Shown here one piece after another: positions 44,254-52,764 of a stretch of 64,000 nucleotides of DNA. The stretch lies in assembly GCA_029941785.1 (NCBI GenBank), contig JAPYTK010000002.1:1-64000 (forward strand). The letters run 5' to 3'. Numbering within the stretch: the first letter of the stretch is position 1; each line of letters starts with the position of its first letter. The notes beneath the pieces were generated by a model that searched no databases, had not been told where the DNA came from, and saw nothing but the letters and a program-made list of their open reading frames with translations. Made by a program: the position numbers and the translations under genes. Origin of the DNA: Polyangiaceae bacterium (GTDB taxonomy: Bacteria > Myxococcota_A > Polyangia > Polyangiales > Polyangiaceae).

Positions 44254-45525
44254 ATGACCCCAGAGCTGCACCACGTGCTCCTCCTGTCCATCTTGTTCAT
44301 CCTGCCGAAGGCTCTGCAAAAGTTCGGACTCCCGTCCGCTATCACGAGCTTCGCCCTCGGCGCCCTGTGCGCCTTCGGCCACCACGCCGTGAACCTCTTC
44401 CGAGACAACCCCATCGCGCAGGGCCCCTTCGTCGGCGATCCAACCGTCAAAGCCCTGGGCACCTTCGGCATCGTCGCCCTCTTTCTGTACGCCGGCCTCG
44501 AGATCGACGTCGACGAACTCAAAAAAGGCGCGCGTACCATCGCCACCCACCTCGTCCTTCGGCTCATGGTCTTGTCCGGCGTCTCCTTCGCACTCGTCAA
44601 GTTGATCGGCCTGCCCGTTCGCCCCGCTCTCGTCATCGCCCTCGCTCTGCTCACACCGTCCACCGGTTTCATCATCGAATCCATCAACACACTCCCCCTC
44701 AGCGACGACGAAAAATACTGGATCAAGACCAAAGCCATCTCCAGCGAGCTGGTCGCGCTCTTCGTGCTGTTCTTCGTCCTTAACAGCGACTCCCCCGTGC
44801 GACTCGGACTCTCGACGCTCGCCCTCGTGGCCATGATCATGCTCCTGCCCGTCGCCTTCCGTCTCTTCGCACGCTACGTCGCGCCGCACGCTCCCAAGAG
44901 CGAGTTCGCGTTCCTCGTCATGATCGCGGTGGTCTGCGCCTACATCACCAAATCCCTGGGCGTGTACTACCTCGTCGGCGCGTTCGTCGTCGGCCTCGCC
45001 GCACAATGGTGCCAGCGCGAGCTACCCGCCATCGCATCGCACAACATGCTCCACGCCATCGATCTGTTCGCCTCCTTCTTCATTCCCTTCTATTTCTTCA
45101 AGGCAGGGCTCTCACTGCAAGCCTCCGATTTTAGCTTCAAGGCGGTGCTCGTTGGCGCCCTGTTCCTCATCGCCGTCATCCCTCTGCGGCTTCTCATCAT
45201 TCTGATCCAACGGCGGATCGCGAACCAAGAACTCGCCCAGCGCAGCCTCCGCATCGCCATCCCGATGCTCCCCACATTGGTCTTCACCCTCGTGTTGTCG
45301 AGCATCTTGCGCGAGCAATACGAGAGTCAGATCGACGCCTTCCTCTTCGGTGGCCTGCTCATCTACACGCTCGTCAACACCATCGTGCCGGGCTTTGTCA
45401 TGCGCGGCGCGGCAACCGATTACGAGCGCGATTCCTTGCGCCTCTCTACGATACCGCAAGCCGCCCCGGCGACGGTCCATCCCGACAACGCCGCGCCCGA
45501 TACCTCCTCGCCGACGGTCAAATGA
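44254..45525 (+). CDS. CPA2-type monovalent cation:H+ antiporter
   Basis: A 423-residue membrane protein with about 12 predicted helices. Features such as FALGALCAFGHHAVNLF, LFLYAGLEIDVDELK and LAAQWCQRELPAI are typical of the CPA2/KefB-like family; the regulatory TrkA-N domain is missing. It exchanges Na+ or K+ for H+. I chose ATG 44254 (MTPELHHVLL), where the first helix begins, over the GTG at 44215. The end overlaps the convergent permease gene by 8 bases. Confidence 0.85.
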   Translation: MTPELHHVLLLSILFILPKALQKFGLPSAITSFALGALCAFGHHAVNLFRDNPIAQGPFVGDPTVKALGTFGIVALFLYAGLEIDVDELKKGARTIATHLVLRLMVLSGVSFALVKLIGLPVRPALVIALALLTPSTGFIIESINTLPLSDDEKYWIKTKAISSELVALFVLFFVLNSDSPVRLGLSTLALVAMIMLLPVAFRLFARYVAPHAPKSEFAFLVMIAVVCAYITKSLGVYYLVGAFVVGLAAQWCQRELPAIASHNMLHAIDLFASFFIPFYFFKAGLSLQASDFSFKAVLVGALFLIAVIPLRLLIILIQRRIANQELAQRSLRIAIPMLPTLVFTLVLSSILREQYESQIDAFLFGGLLIYTLVNTIVPGFVMRGAATDYERDSLRLSTIPQAAPATVHPDNAAPDTSSPTVK

Positions 45526-47479
45526 TCAACCGTACGCCACCGAGATCGGCAATGTTGTGCGGAAAGCGATCGCCCGGCGTTCCCAGAAACATGTAGTTCT
45601 TCGGCACGCCTAGGCGCTGCGACAACTCGTGGATGAGCGCCGGTCCAAAGGCGCCCTTCACCAACACGAGATCGATGCGCAGCTCCGGGTAGATCTCGTC
45701 GATTTTACGCAGCTGGGAGACCAAATGTTCTTTATCGAGTTGCTCCTCGGCGTCGAACACGTGCACGACTTTCAGCCGCTTCGTCTGCTCGTTCTGCAGC
45801 ACGTACAATGCGGCCCGATTGAGGTTCGCGAGATTGTCACCCTTCGTAAAAAAGACGACCCGTTGGTTCTTGACCTCCTCGAGCTTCGCGAGAAGCCAGC
45901 GACTGAACGGCGCCAAGGTCGCCAGCAACGCTTTGAGCAGCCGCGCCCGCAGGAACGTCACCGTCACCACACCCAAGGTAACCAAGAAATACGTGGTGAA
46001 CACCATGAGCCGCTCCGGGAAATCGATCCAGGCGTTCGCCACCAAGCCGACCAGCACCGCGGCGAGCCCCACGATGACCGCCCCCCAGCTTGCGTGGACG
46101 TCACGGCGCAAACGCTTACGCTTTATCTTGAGCAGCATGTTGCCCACTGCGAACAGTGCCATCACACCCAAGAATGAGATCGTGTAGACGCCCGCCAAGG
46201 TCGTCAACAGACCGTCCGCGCCTCCTGGGCCGCTGGTGGTCATCACGACAATCGACGCACAGAGAAGAAAAAACCCGACAATGATCCAATGGTTCGTTCC
46301 CCTCGCCTGGTTCTCTCGCAAGAACAGCTGTGGCAAACAGCGGTCGAGCGCCATGCGTCGCATCAGTCCCGTGACCCCTACGTAGGCTGTCAGCACCGCA
46401 CCGGAGAGCACCAGCACCGCGTCGATACTCACCATGTACCTGAGCCAGGGCCCGGCGCACTGCTCGGCCATGAACGCGAGAAAGTCGCTGCGGGGCTCCG
46501 TGCCCCCTTCGTTCAGCGCGCTCTGCAGCGGCATGACGGCCATCGCGAGCAAGCTGATCAGCGGGTTGAAGACCGCCACGGCGATCCACATGTTTCGAAG
46601 CGTCTTCGGAAAGACGCCCTTCTCCTGCTCCTCGATGAAGTTCGCCGAGCTCTCGAAACCGCTGATCCCGAGCAGGCCGGCCGCGAAGCCCAAGATCAGA
46701 GCCTTGGTCAACGATCCGCCTGGAGGTGGTTGCGCCCAGTTCTGCGCGAAGATCGTGAAGTCAAACCCGAAGGCGATGACGGCACTTCCGACCAACAGCA
46801 GCAAGGTGAAGATATGAAAGACAAATATACCGATTGCCACCGTCGCCGATTCCGTGATCCCGACGAGCGACAGCACCATGAAGAGCCCGAGAAGGGCGAT
46901 GGTCGCGGGAATGATCGGCAAGCCATGCACCAAGTTGTGCAAGTAATGCATCGCCTCGTAGGCGCTGATGCAGGCCGTGGCCATGTACGACAGGATCGTG
47001 AGACAGGCCGCAATCGACGCGCGGTACTTCGACGTCGTGTTAAGCAGGGCGTTGTATGCCCCACCATTGAGCGGCAGCGCCGTGCCAACCTCGGCGTAGA
47101 TGTTGCGAAACAAGTACAGCATCGCCGCGACGGCCCCGAGACAGATGAACCCGTATTTGCCGCCGTACAAGGTCGCGAGTGCAGCCACGTACAGACAGCT
47201 GGACGTGATGTCGTTTCCACAGATCGCCGTTGACGCCAATTCGCCGAGCTTCTTGTGAACCTTCACTCCCTCAGGGCGAGGTGGCCCGTGAAGCTTCTCG
47301 TCGAAATCGTCGAACAACTCGACCGTTCCCCAGCCAGCGAAATCGAGTTGCGAATCGGGCGGGTTCTCCACCAACTCCGCGTGAAGACTCGGCGCCGTGC
47401 TCGAGTCGAACAGTTCGCGGGGCTTCTTCTTGTCCCCCTTCGGCGGATCAGCTTGTGACTCGTCCATGGCGTCGGCCAC
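45518..47479 (-). CDS. APC-superfamily amino acid/polyamine permease with long soluble tails
   Basis: A 653-residue transporter. A hydrophilic N-terminus (about 70 residues) precedes about 12 predicted transmembrane helices, including the APC-like TALPLNGGAYNAL and GISGFESSANFIEEQ segments. A cytoplasmic C-terminal domain (about 520-653; VVFFTKGDNLANLNRAALYV, LVKGAFGPALIHEL) may be UspA-like and regulatory. The substrate is unknown. It is convergent with the antiporter, so the two products may act together in ion or solute balance (inference). Confidence 0.83.
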   Translation of the reverse strand: MADAMDESQADPPKGDKKKPRELFDSSTAPSLHAELVENPPDSQLDFAGWGTVELFDDFDEKLHGPPRPEGVKVHKKLGELASTAICGNDITSSCLYVAALATLYGGKYGFICLGAVAAMLYLFRNIYAEVGTALPLNGGAYNALLNTTSKYRASIAACLTILSYMATACISAYEAMHYLHNLVHGLPIIPATIALLGLFMVLSLVGITESATVAIGIFVFHIFTLLLLVGSAVIAFGFDFTIFAQNWAQPPPGGSLTKALILGFAAGLLGISGFESSANFIEEQEKGVFPKTLRNMWIAVAVFNPLISLLAMAVMPLQSALNEGGTEPRSDFLAFMAEQCAGPWLRYMVSIDAVLVLSGAVLTAYVGVTGLMRRMALDRCLPQLFLRENQARGTNHWIIVGFFLLCASIVVMTTSGPGGADGLLTTLAGVYTISFLGVMALFAVGNMLLKIKRKRLRRDVHASWGAVIVGLAAVLVGLVANAWIDFPERLMVFTTYFLVTLGVVTVTFLRARLLKALLATLAPFSRWLLAKLEEVKNQRVVFFTKGDNLANLNRAALYVLQNEQTKRLKVVHVFDAEEQLDKEHLVSQLRKIDEIYPELRIDLVLVKGAFGPALIHELSQRLGVPKNYMFLGTPGDRFPHNIADLGGVRLII

Positions 47480-47569
47480 TTATAGGCCATCGCCCTCGAC
47501 ACGTCACCGCTTGGCGCGATCCTCCCGGCACGCCTCCTCTCGAGGTCCGCCGCTCGGCCTTCACCGTCG

Positions 47570-48985
47570 TCAAAGTCTCGGCAGACACATGCCGCCCAAG
47601 GCGGGCAGACCACCTGGACACGCGGCAGCGCACTGGCCGCTGATCAAATCTCGCGCCTGACCAGAAGGACACGCCCCACCGCTTGCGGGCGGCGGCGCCG
47701 AGGGGGGCTTGTAGCCGGGTAGGGGCGGCGCGCACAAGCCCGCGGCGGGAGGACCTCCTCCGGCACAAGCTGGCGCACAACGTCGGTAGATGAGATCGGT
47801 CGCCTGGCCCGCTGGGCACGCGCCCGCCGACGGCGACGGCCCGGGTGCAGGCGGTTGACCGGGTGCAGGCGGAGGAGCTGAGGGATCCGCAACCCGCACG
47901 CGGTAGGCGTATCGAAGTTGGTTGCGGACCATGTTCTCGGAGATCCAAGCGTAGCCGTTGTTGCCCCAACGCGAACCCCAACTGTTGTGGATCAGGAACT
48001 GCTTCTGAAACCCAACGGAACGGTAGCCGGCAAGTACGACAGCGTGGCCCGTCCTGCCGGCGGGCACGTAGTCCTGAATGACGTTGTTCACCATGGCGCG
48101 GCTTCGCCACGCTTTGCTGTTCATGTTGAACGCCACCCACAAGTCGTCACCTCCGGCGATCAAGCTCGCCAAGTGCTGGGGATCGTGATTGCCGATCTTC
48201 TCGATGCCAACGAGTTGGTACCGCCCGGCGGCATCGGCCGCTGCCTTCTTCGAGACAATCTGCGGATCACCGTCCGCACTGCCAGGAAAAACGCCATACG
48301 CGATACCGCAGGAGTCGCCTGGTCGCTGAAGCATCTTGCACGCGACGGCGGGATCGTAGGGCCAAATCGTCGAACTCGCCAACCGCTTGTCGACGTTCGA
48401 ATTACCAGCCGTACCCATCCGAGGCACCTTGTACTGTGACCAAATGTGCAGCGCCGAAACATTGTCCGTGGCGCCGACTCGCCTCAGCGCGTGTTCCATC
48501 GCCGTCGACAATGACACCGCCGTACAGGTACCGACCGAGCCTTGGCTCTTGATCGGCCCCTCCATTCCGATGGCGCGATGGTCGACGCTCGTCGGCAACG
48601 GACCGGTGATGAACTGCTGAGGCCGGACAAACGAGGTCGCCCGCGTGATGAGCGTCGGCAGGGAGCAATCCATACCGACCCAGTTGCCAGGCGAAACCTC
48701 GACGGGCGCACAGGGAGACTGCGCAAGAGCAGCCAAGAGACCACCAACATTGATGGGACGAAACACCGCCGGCGCAGCAGCTGGAGGGGGCAGCCACTGT
48801 GGTGCGCGCGACGGTCCGGTGCGCGCTGCTGGAGCATGAGGAGGCATGCCATACGGTGAGTAGGCTCGGCCCGGAGCCGCAGGGTAGCGGGGCATGGGCC
48901 TCGAAGACGGTCCTTCTCCGCAAGCCACCGCCAAGGTGGCGGCGAGCGTAAACATCGAAATGTGCCGGAGCGTCTTCATGGTCAT
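47570..48985 (-). CDS. Papain-like (C1) cysteine peptidase lipoprotein
   Basis: A 471-residue predicted lipoprotein (lipobox AVAC). A Pro-rich linker precedes a C1 peptidase domain with Gln148 (oxyanion hole) and Cys154 in IKSQGSVGTCTAVSLS, His314 in GRTGHAVVLAGY and Asn334 in LIHNSWGSRWGNNGYAW. The triad is intact, but the usual CGSCW box is replaced by GTCTA. The C-terminal tail is Pro-rich with repeated Cys pairs (CPAGQATDLI, CPSGQARDLI). A role in degrading external protein is plausible. Confidence 0.85.
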   Translation of the reverse strand: MTMKTLRHISMFTLAATLAVACGEGPSSRPMPRYPAAPGRAYSPYGMPPHAPAARTGPSRAPQWLPPPAAAPAVFRPINVGGLLAALAQSPCAPVEVSPGNWVGMDCSLPTLITRATSFVRPQQFITGPLPTSVDHRAIGMEGPIKSQGSVGTCTAVSLSTAMEHALRRVGATDNVSALHIWSQYKVPRMGTAGNSNVDKRLASSTIWPYDPAVACKMLQRPGDSCGIAYGVFPGSADGDPQIVSKKAAADAAGRYQLVGIEKIGNHDPQHLASLIAGGDDLWVAFNMNSKAWRSRAMVNNVIQDYVPAGRTGHAVVLAGYRSVGFQKQFLIHNSWGSRWGNNGYAWISENMVRNQLRYAYRVRVADPSAPPPAPGQPPAPGPSPSAGACPAGQATDLIYRRCAPACAGGGPPAAGLCAPPLPGYKPPSAPPPASGGACPSGQARDLISGQCAAACPGGLPALGGMCLPRL

Positions 48986-48989
48986 ACCT

Positions 48990-50579
48990 TTAGACGGCAG
49001 ACGCTTCGTAACTGTTCAATACGGTCTGAATATCGTCGGGCTCCGCGCCTGCATCGCGCAGCAGCTTTTCGACGTCACCGTGATCGAAGGAAGCCACAGG
49101 CGGAGCAGGGCTCGACCGCCGCCTAGGGGCCAATCCGCCATCGCGCACGGTCGGCTCTTGAGACGACACGGCCCCGGAAACACGTCGCTCCGCTTCGGAC
49201 GCACGCTCCGTCATTTCCGAAATATTGATTCGCCGGAAGGGCCCGGTTTCTTCCTCGCCCGACTCGGGCGACTCGAAAGCGTCCACGAGCGTCTGGTCCA
49301 ACGATTGGGCAGCCAGCGCGTCGTCGGCGCTGCTCTCCGCCCGCACCCGAGGAGGATCTATCGTAGTGCTGTCGAGCGATGTCCTGCGCGGCGGGTCGAT
49401 CGTCGTCCGCTCCAGGTCATCGGGAGCCATGCTGGAAACGAGCGTGCTCGACGACACGCGCTCTCTCCCTGCTGACTCGAGCGTGCTGGAGGCGCTTTCA
49501 GCGCCCGCTTCGAGCAAACCCTCGCCCGGAGTCCTCTCGTCGCTGCCCACCAGCCAGCTCAGATCGGGCGTCGGTTTCGCCGTCGAAAAAACCCGCTTCC
49601 AGTCGGTTGTCTCACCGCCAATTTCGATGCCGGCCGCGACGCGCATCCCCGCCAGCGTCCGAACATTCGACACGGGAAGACTGCCCCGCCAAATGACCAT
49701 GCACCGCTGAGACACCGTATCGATGGCGAGGGTGTCGGCAACCAAGGACAGCTCTTCCCCCTCTTGTTCGTCAACAGCGGTCGACCCCCACCTGCGCGCG
49801 ACAACCCGGTCCACAGGCAGCCTCGATTGCACTCTTCGCTCTGTCGGGTGAAGTCCCTCGAGCACGAGCCATTCGTCCCCTCGCAGATAAGGAACCTGCT
49901 GATCGTGGGGCGACGATTGAAAGAAAGACCAGTCGAAACTCTCGTCGAATTCGGGAACCGCTTTGTTCAAACCGTAACGCTGATCGGCCGTGACGCACTT
50001 TCGCCGAGCTCGCCAGTAGCGTGACACCGGTCCCAGACCGGCTACCGCAAGCGATCCTTCTGCCGGAATGATGTTAGGAACTCGCCCCCTACCGTCGCAC
50101 CCTACAGGGTTGTTCTGCTCATCGAGAACGGCACGCTCGTAACAAAGCGGGATCGACCGAAAGAGCTCCGGCCGCGCGTCGACATCGGCTCGATCACCGC
50201 GAACCACCAACGACTTGTCCAGCACTGGGAGCGCATCGTGGAACACCGCCAAACGTATGGTCGAGCTACGCACCGCGACGCCAGCTGGTGCATGGATCTT
50301 CCCCGTGCACCACACATCACATCGCGGCCGGAAGGCAATGCGCTCGCTCGCCCAACGAAGACTCTTGGTAGGATCTCCCTCGACATGACTCTCATGAGCG
50401 ACAACCTCTTCGGGAACGTCGAGAATCATGTTCTCACCGTTCTCCAAGCTGAACGTCGCCTTCACAATGACCGTCAAGTGCAGCAGGCCCTGCGTCCGCC
50501 ACAGCATGCTCGACGTCGCCACCGCGCCGATCGGCGAGATCGGGACCGGCTCGAGAATGTCACCCTTGATCACCGTCAT
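48990..50579 (-). CDS. DUF2169-domain protein with Thr-rich C-terminal tail
   Basis: A 529-residue protein. The N-terminal ~330 residues match DUF2169 (for example VKATFSLENGENM, SSPHDQQVPYLRGDEWLVL), a domain linked to type VI secretion effector loading, but no T6SS genes are nearby. The C-terminal ~200 residues are low-complexity with repeated TTIDPPR (about 400-420) and SLDQTLVDAF. Such Thr motifs could be kinase targets (inference). ATG 50579 overlaps the stop of the ABC ATPase gene; the track's 50657 start is rejected. Confidence 0.75.
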   Translation of the reverse strand: MTVIKGDILEPVPISPIGAVATSSMLWRTQGLLHLTVIVKATFSLENGENMILDVPEEVVAHESHVEGDPTKSLRWASERIAFRPRCDVWCTGKIHAPAGVAVRSSTIRLAVFHDALPVLDKSLVVRGDRADVDARPELFRSIPLCYERAVLDEQNNPVGCDGRGRVPNIIPAEGSLAVAGLGPVSRYWRARRKCVTADQRYGLNKAVPEFDESFDWSFFQSSPHDQQVPYLRGDEWLVLEGLHPTERRVQSRLPVDRVVARRWGSTAVDEQEGEELSLVADTLAIDTVSQRCMVIWRGSLPVSNVRTLAGMRVAAGIEIGGETTDWKRVFSTAKPTPDLSWLVGSDERTPGEGLLEAGAESASSTLESAGRERVSSSTLVSSMAPDDLERTTIDPPRRTSLDSTTIDPPRVRAESSADDALAAQSLDQTLVDAFESPESGEEETGPFRRINISEMTERASEAERRVSGAVSSQEPTVRDGGLAPRRRSSPAPPVASFDHGDVEKLLRDAGAEPDDIQTVLNSYEASAV

Positions 50580-51265
50580 CGCACGCTCGCCACTCCCCCA
50601 CGTCTTAGCATGATGCGACGGACGGGGACGGCGCCTCCTAGGGAGCCGCTTGCGCATAGCGGCTCGAAGAGACTGGGATCGTGACTGACGATGACAATCA
50701 TCGCGCCGCGTTCCCGTTCTTCGGCCAACACGGCCAACAAGCGATCGGTGCTCTCCTGGTCCAGACCGGTGCAGGGTTCGTCGAGTAACACCAGATTGGG
50801 TCGCGCCACCAGCGCCCGCGCGAGCGCCACCCGCTGCCGTTGACCACGCGAGTTCGTGCGCAAGGGTCGCTCCGCAAATGACCCCAAGTCAAAGCGTTCG
50901 GCGGCCTGCTCCCAGGCCGGGCCCGCTTCAAAACCATGAAATTTCGCTGTGATTTCAATGTTTTGCCGCCCAGAAAGATCACCGTAGGCCAAACTTTCGT
51001 GCGACAACCAACCGATCTGCTTGCGCACCACGCGAGAAGCCTTGCCCAAGGGCTCGTAGCGCACCGACCCCGTCGAAGGCCTGAGAATCGTGCCCAAAAT
51101 GCGCAGCAAGGTGCTCTTCCCAGAGCCGTTCGGCCCTTCGATCATCACCAGTTCGCCTCGCTTGATGATCGCGCTCACACGCCGTAGCGCAGCGGTCGCA
51201 CCGAAGGTCTTTCCGACACGATCGATGACGACGCGCCCTATGACGTCGGCTTCAGCAACTTTCAT
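50576..51265 (-). CDS. ABC transporter ATP-binding protein (CcmA-like, orphan)
   Basis: A 229-residue ATPase with Walker A GPNGSGKST, Walker B LVLLDEPCTGLD and the H-loop VSHDPS. The signature motif reads NSRGQRQR in place of LSGGQ. No permease gene is adjacent. It is translationally coupled to the kinase upstream and the DUF2169 gene downstream (ATGA on both sides), so all three are made together. Role unknown. Confidence 0.87.
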   Translation of the reverse strand: MKVAEADVIGRVVIDRVGKTFGATAALRRVSAIIKRGELVMIEGPNGSGKSTLLRILGTILRPSTGSVRYEPLGKASRVVRKQIGWLSHESLAYGDLSGRQNIEITAKFHGFEAGPAWEQAAERFDLGSFAERPLRTNSRGQRQRVALARALVARPNLVLLDEPCTGLDQESTDRLLAVLAEERERGAMIVIVSHDPSLFEPLCASGSLGGAVPVRRIMLRRGGVASVR

Positions 51266-52350
51266 TCTTCATCCCGCGTCTCGGAAAGATCGGTACCGAG
51301 CTGCCCGCGCCGTGAATCGTCCATGACCTCGGTCCCGTCCTCACGGAACCGACTTACCATGACTTCCGTGTCTTCTGACAAAGGTCCGCGATCGAAGCTC
51401 GCTCGACGCTGAGCATCGGACGACCACATCGGCGGCGTGATGCCTTGCTCTCCCCATAACTTCTCGACCTGCTCTACCGCGGTGGCGAAGGCTCGAGCGC
51501 TTTGAAAACGCTCCTTGCTGTCTTTCGCCAGTGCACGGTTGAACAGCGCCGCGAGAGGTTCAGGAACGAAGGGAATGAAATCCGCGAGCGGCTTGGGCCG
51601 AGCTCTCAAGATTTCGATCAAGAGGGTATTGTAATTGTTCGCGACGAAAGGGCGCTGGCCGGTCAGCGCTTCGTACATGACGACGCCAAGCGCCCACAAA
51701 TCTGCTCGCTGATCGAGTGAACTGTCGCCGCGAGCCTGTTCTGGCGCCATGTAATAGGGTGTCCCCATCACCATTCCCGATCGCGTCAGCCGACAATCCT
51801 TTGGCCCGCCATCGAGGTAGCTCGAAATGCCAAAATCGAGCAGTTTCGCGAGGGTCTTCGTTCCGGGTCTCGTCTCGACAAGGAAGATGTTCTCGGGCTT
51901 CAGATCACGATGCATCACGCCCTTCACATGAGCCGCCTCCAAGGCTCCGAGTACCTGCTTGAGCGAGGTGGCAAGATCGCTAAACTCGAAAGGCCCGTCG
52001 TTCGCGATCCGACGCGCAAGCGTCTCGCCGCACAATCGTTCCATCACGATGTAGGGAGAGCCCTGGTCGGTATTCCCCACTCCGAAAATACGACAGATGT
52101 TGGGATGCTTGATAGCGGACAGGATCGTCGCCTCGCGATGAAGACGAGCGACAGCATCGGAGTCGGAAGCCAAGGTAGGATGAAGTAACTTGATCGCCAC
52201 ACGCCGATCGTCCCCTTCGGTCGTCGCTTCGTAGACTGAACTCATCCCGCCCTTGCCTATCAATCGGCACAAGCGATAACGACCGTCGACGAGCTGACCA
52301 ATTCGCTCCGATCCATGTCCCCCCCCTCCTTTTCTTTCTCTCCGATTCAC
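51262..52350 (-). CDS. Soluble Ser/Thr protein kinase
   Basis: A 362-residue Hanks-type kinase with GKGGMSSVYEATT Gly-loop, VAIKLL, canonical VMHRDLKPENIFL, DFGISSYLD and YMAPEQARGD. It has no transmembrane helix. The C-terminal tail contains DTEVMV and DGTEVMDDS repeats, possible phospho-Thr docking sites. I chose GTG 52350, which has AGGAG five bases upstream; the longer track start (52392) lacks this and would extend into the origin region. It heads the kinase-ABC-DUF2169 operon. Confidence 0.9.
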   Translation of the reverse strand: MNRRERKGGGGHGSERIGQLVDGRYRLCRLIGKGGMSSVYEATTEGDDRRVAIKLLHPTLASDSDAVARLHREATILSAIKHPNICRIFGVGNTDQGSPYIVMERLCGETLARRIANDGPFEFSDLATSLKQVLGALEAAHVKGVMHRDLKPENIFLVETRPGTKTLAKLLDFGISSYLDGGPKDCRLTRSGMVMGTPYYMAPEQARGDSSLDQRADLWALGVVMYEALTGQRPFVANNYNTLLIEILRARPKPLADFIPFVPEPLAALFNRALAKDSKERFQSARAFATAVEQVEKLWGEQGITPPMWSSDAQRRASFDRGPLSEDTEVMVSRFREDGTEVMDDSRRGQLGTDLSETRDEE

Positions 52351-52764
52351 GCCAACTCCTGCAGGGTGCGTGAAACAGTCAGACGTGGCCACCCCAAATT
52401 GCCCCTGTTTGCCTGTGGATAGCCAACCCTAAGCTTGTGTATGCAATCAGCCGATCCGGGACCAAACCTGTGGACAGATCCCGTCGCCTACATAAGTACA
52501 CAACTAACCTACCTAACAATACACCGGTTTTACCCCGCCAAACATCACATTAACTTATTGTTATTATTATTATTATTGCTTTTATCCCCACTTTCCACAG
52601 GCCCTACTACGACGATCAAATATATAAATATCTAATATTCATCGGCCCTAAATGTGGATATCTCTGGTGTAGGTTGATGTAGGTTTTTAACTGATTTCGA
52701 TTTGTGTCCCTTCCGTCTTTCGCCCGCCCAAATCCCTGCTAAAGATGACTGGAAGCCTGGCATC
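52351..52764. other. Putative chromosomal replication origin (oriC)
   Basis: An AT-rich 414-base intergenic region directly upstream of dnaN. DnaA-box-like sites are TGTGGATAG (52414-52422), TGTGGACAG (52469-52477), TTATCCCCA (52582-52590), a weak CTTTCCACA (52591-52599) and TGTGGATAT (52653-52661). The closest differ by one base from TTATCCACA/TGTGGATAA. Candidate unwinding tracts are the (TTA)n run at 52555-52578 and TATATAAATATCTAATATT near 52620. dnaA is not adjacent; it would lie elsewhere. Function is inferred from position and motifs. Confidence 0.7.
52555..52578. repeat. (TTA)n tract / DnaA-trio-like repeat in the putative origin
   Basis: TTATTG followed by TTATTATTATTATTATTG. On the complementary strand, reading away from two adjacent DnaA-box-like sites, this is a series of AAT/TAA triplets, matching the DnaA-trio pattern described for bacterial origins. 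Confidence 0.6.
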
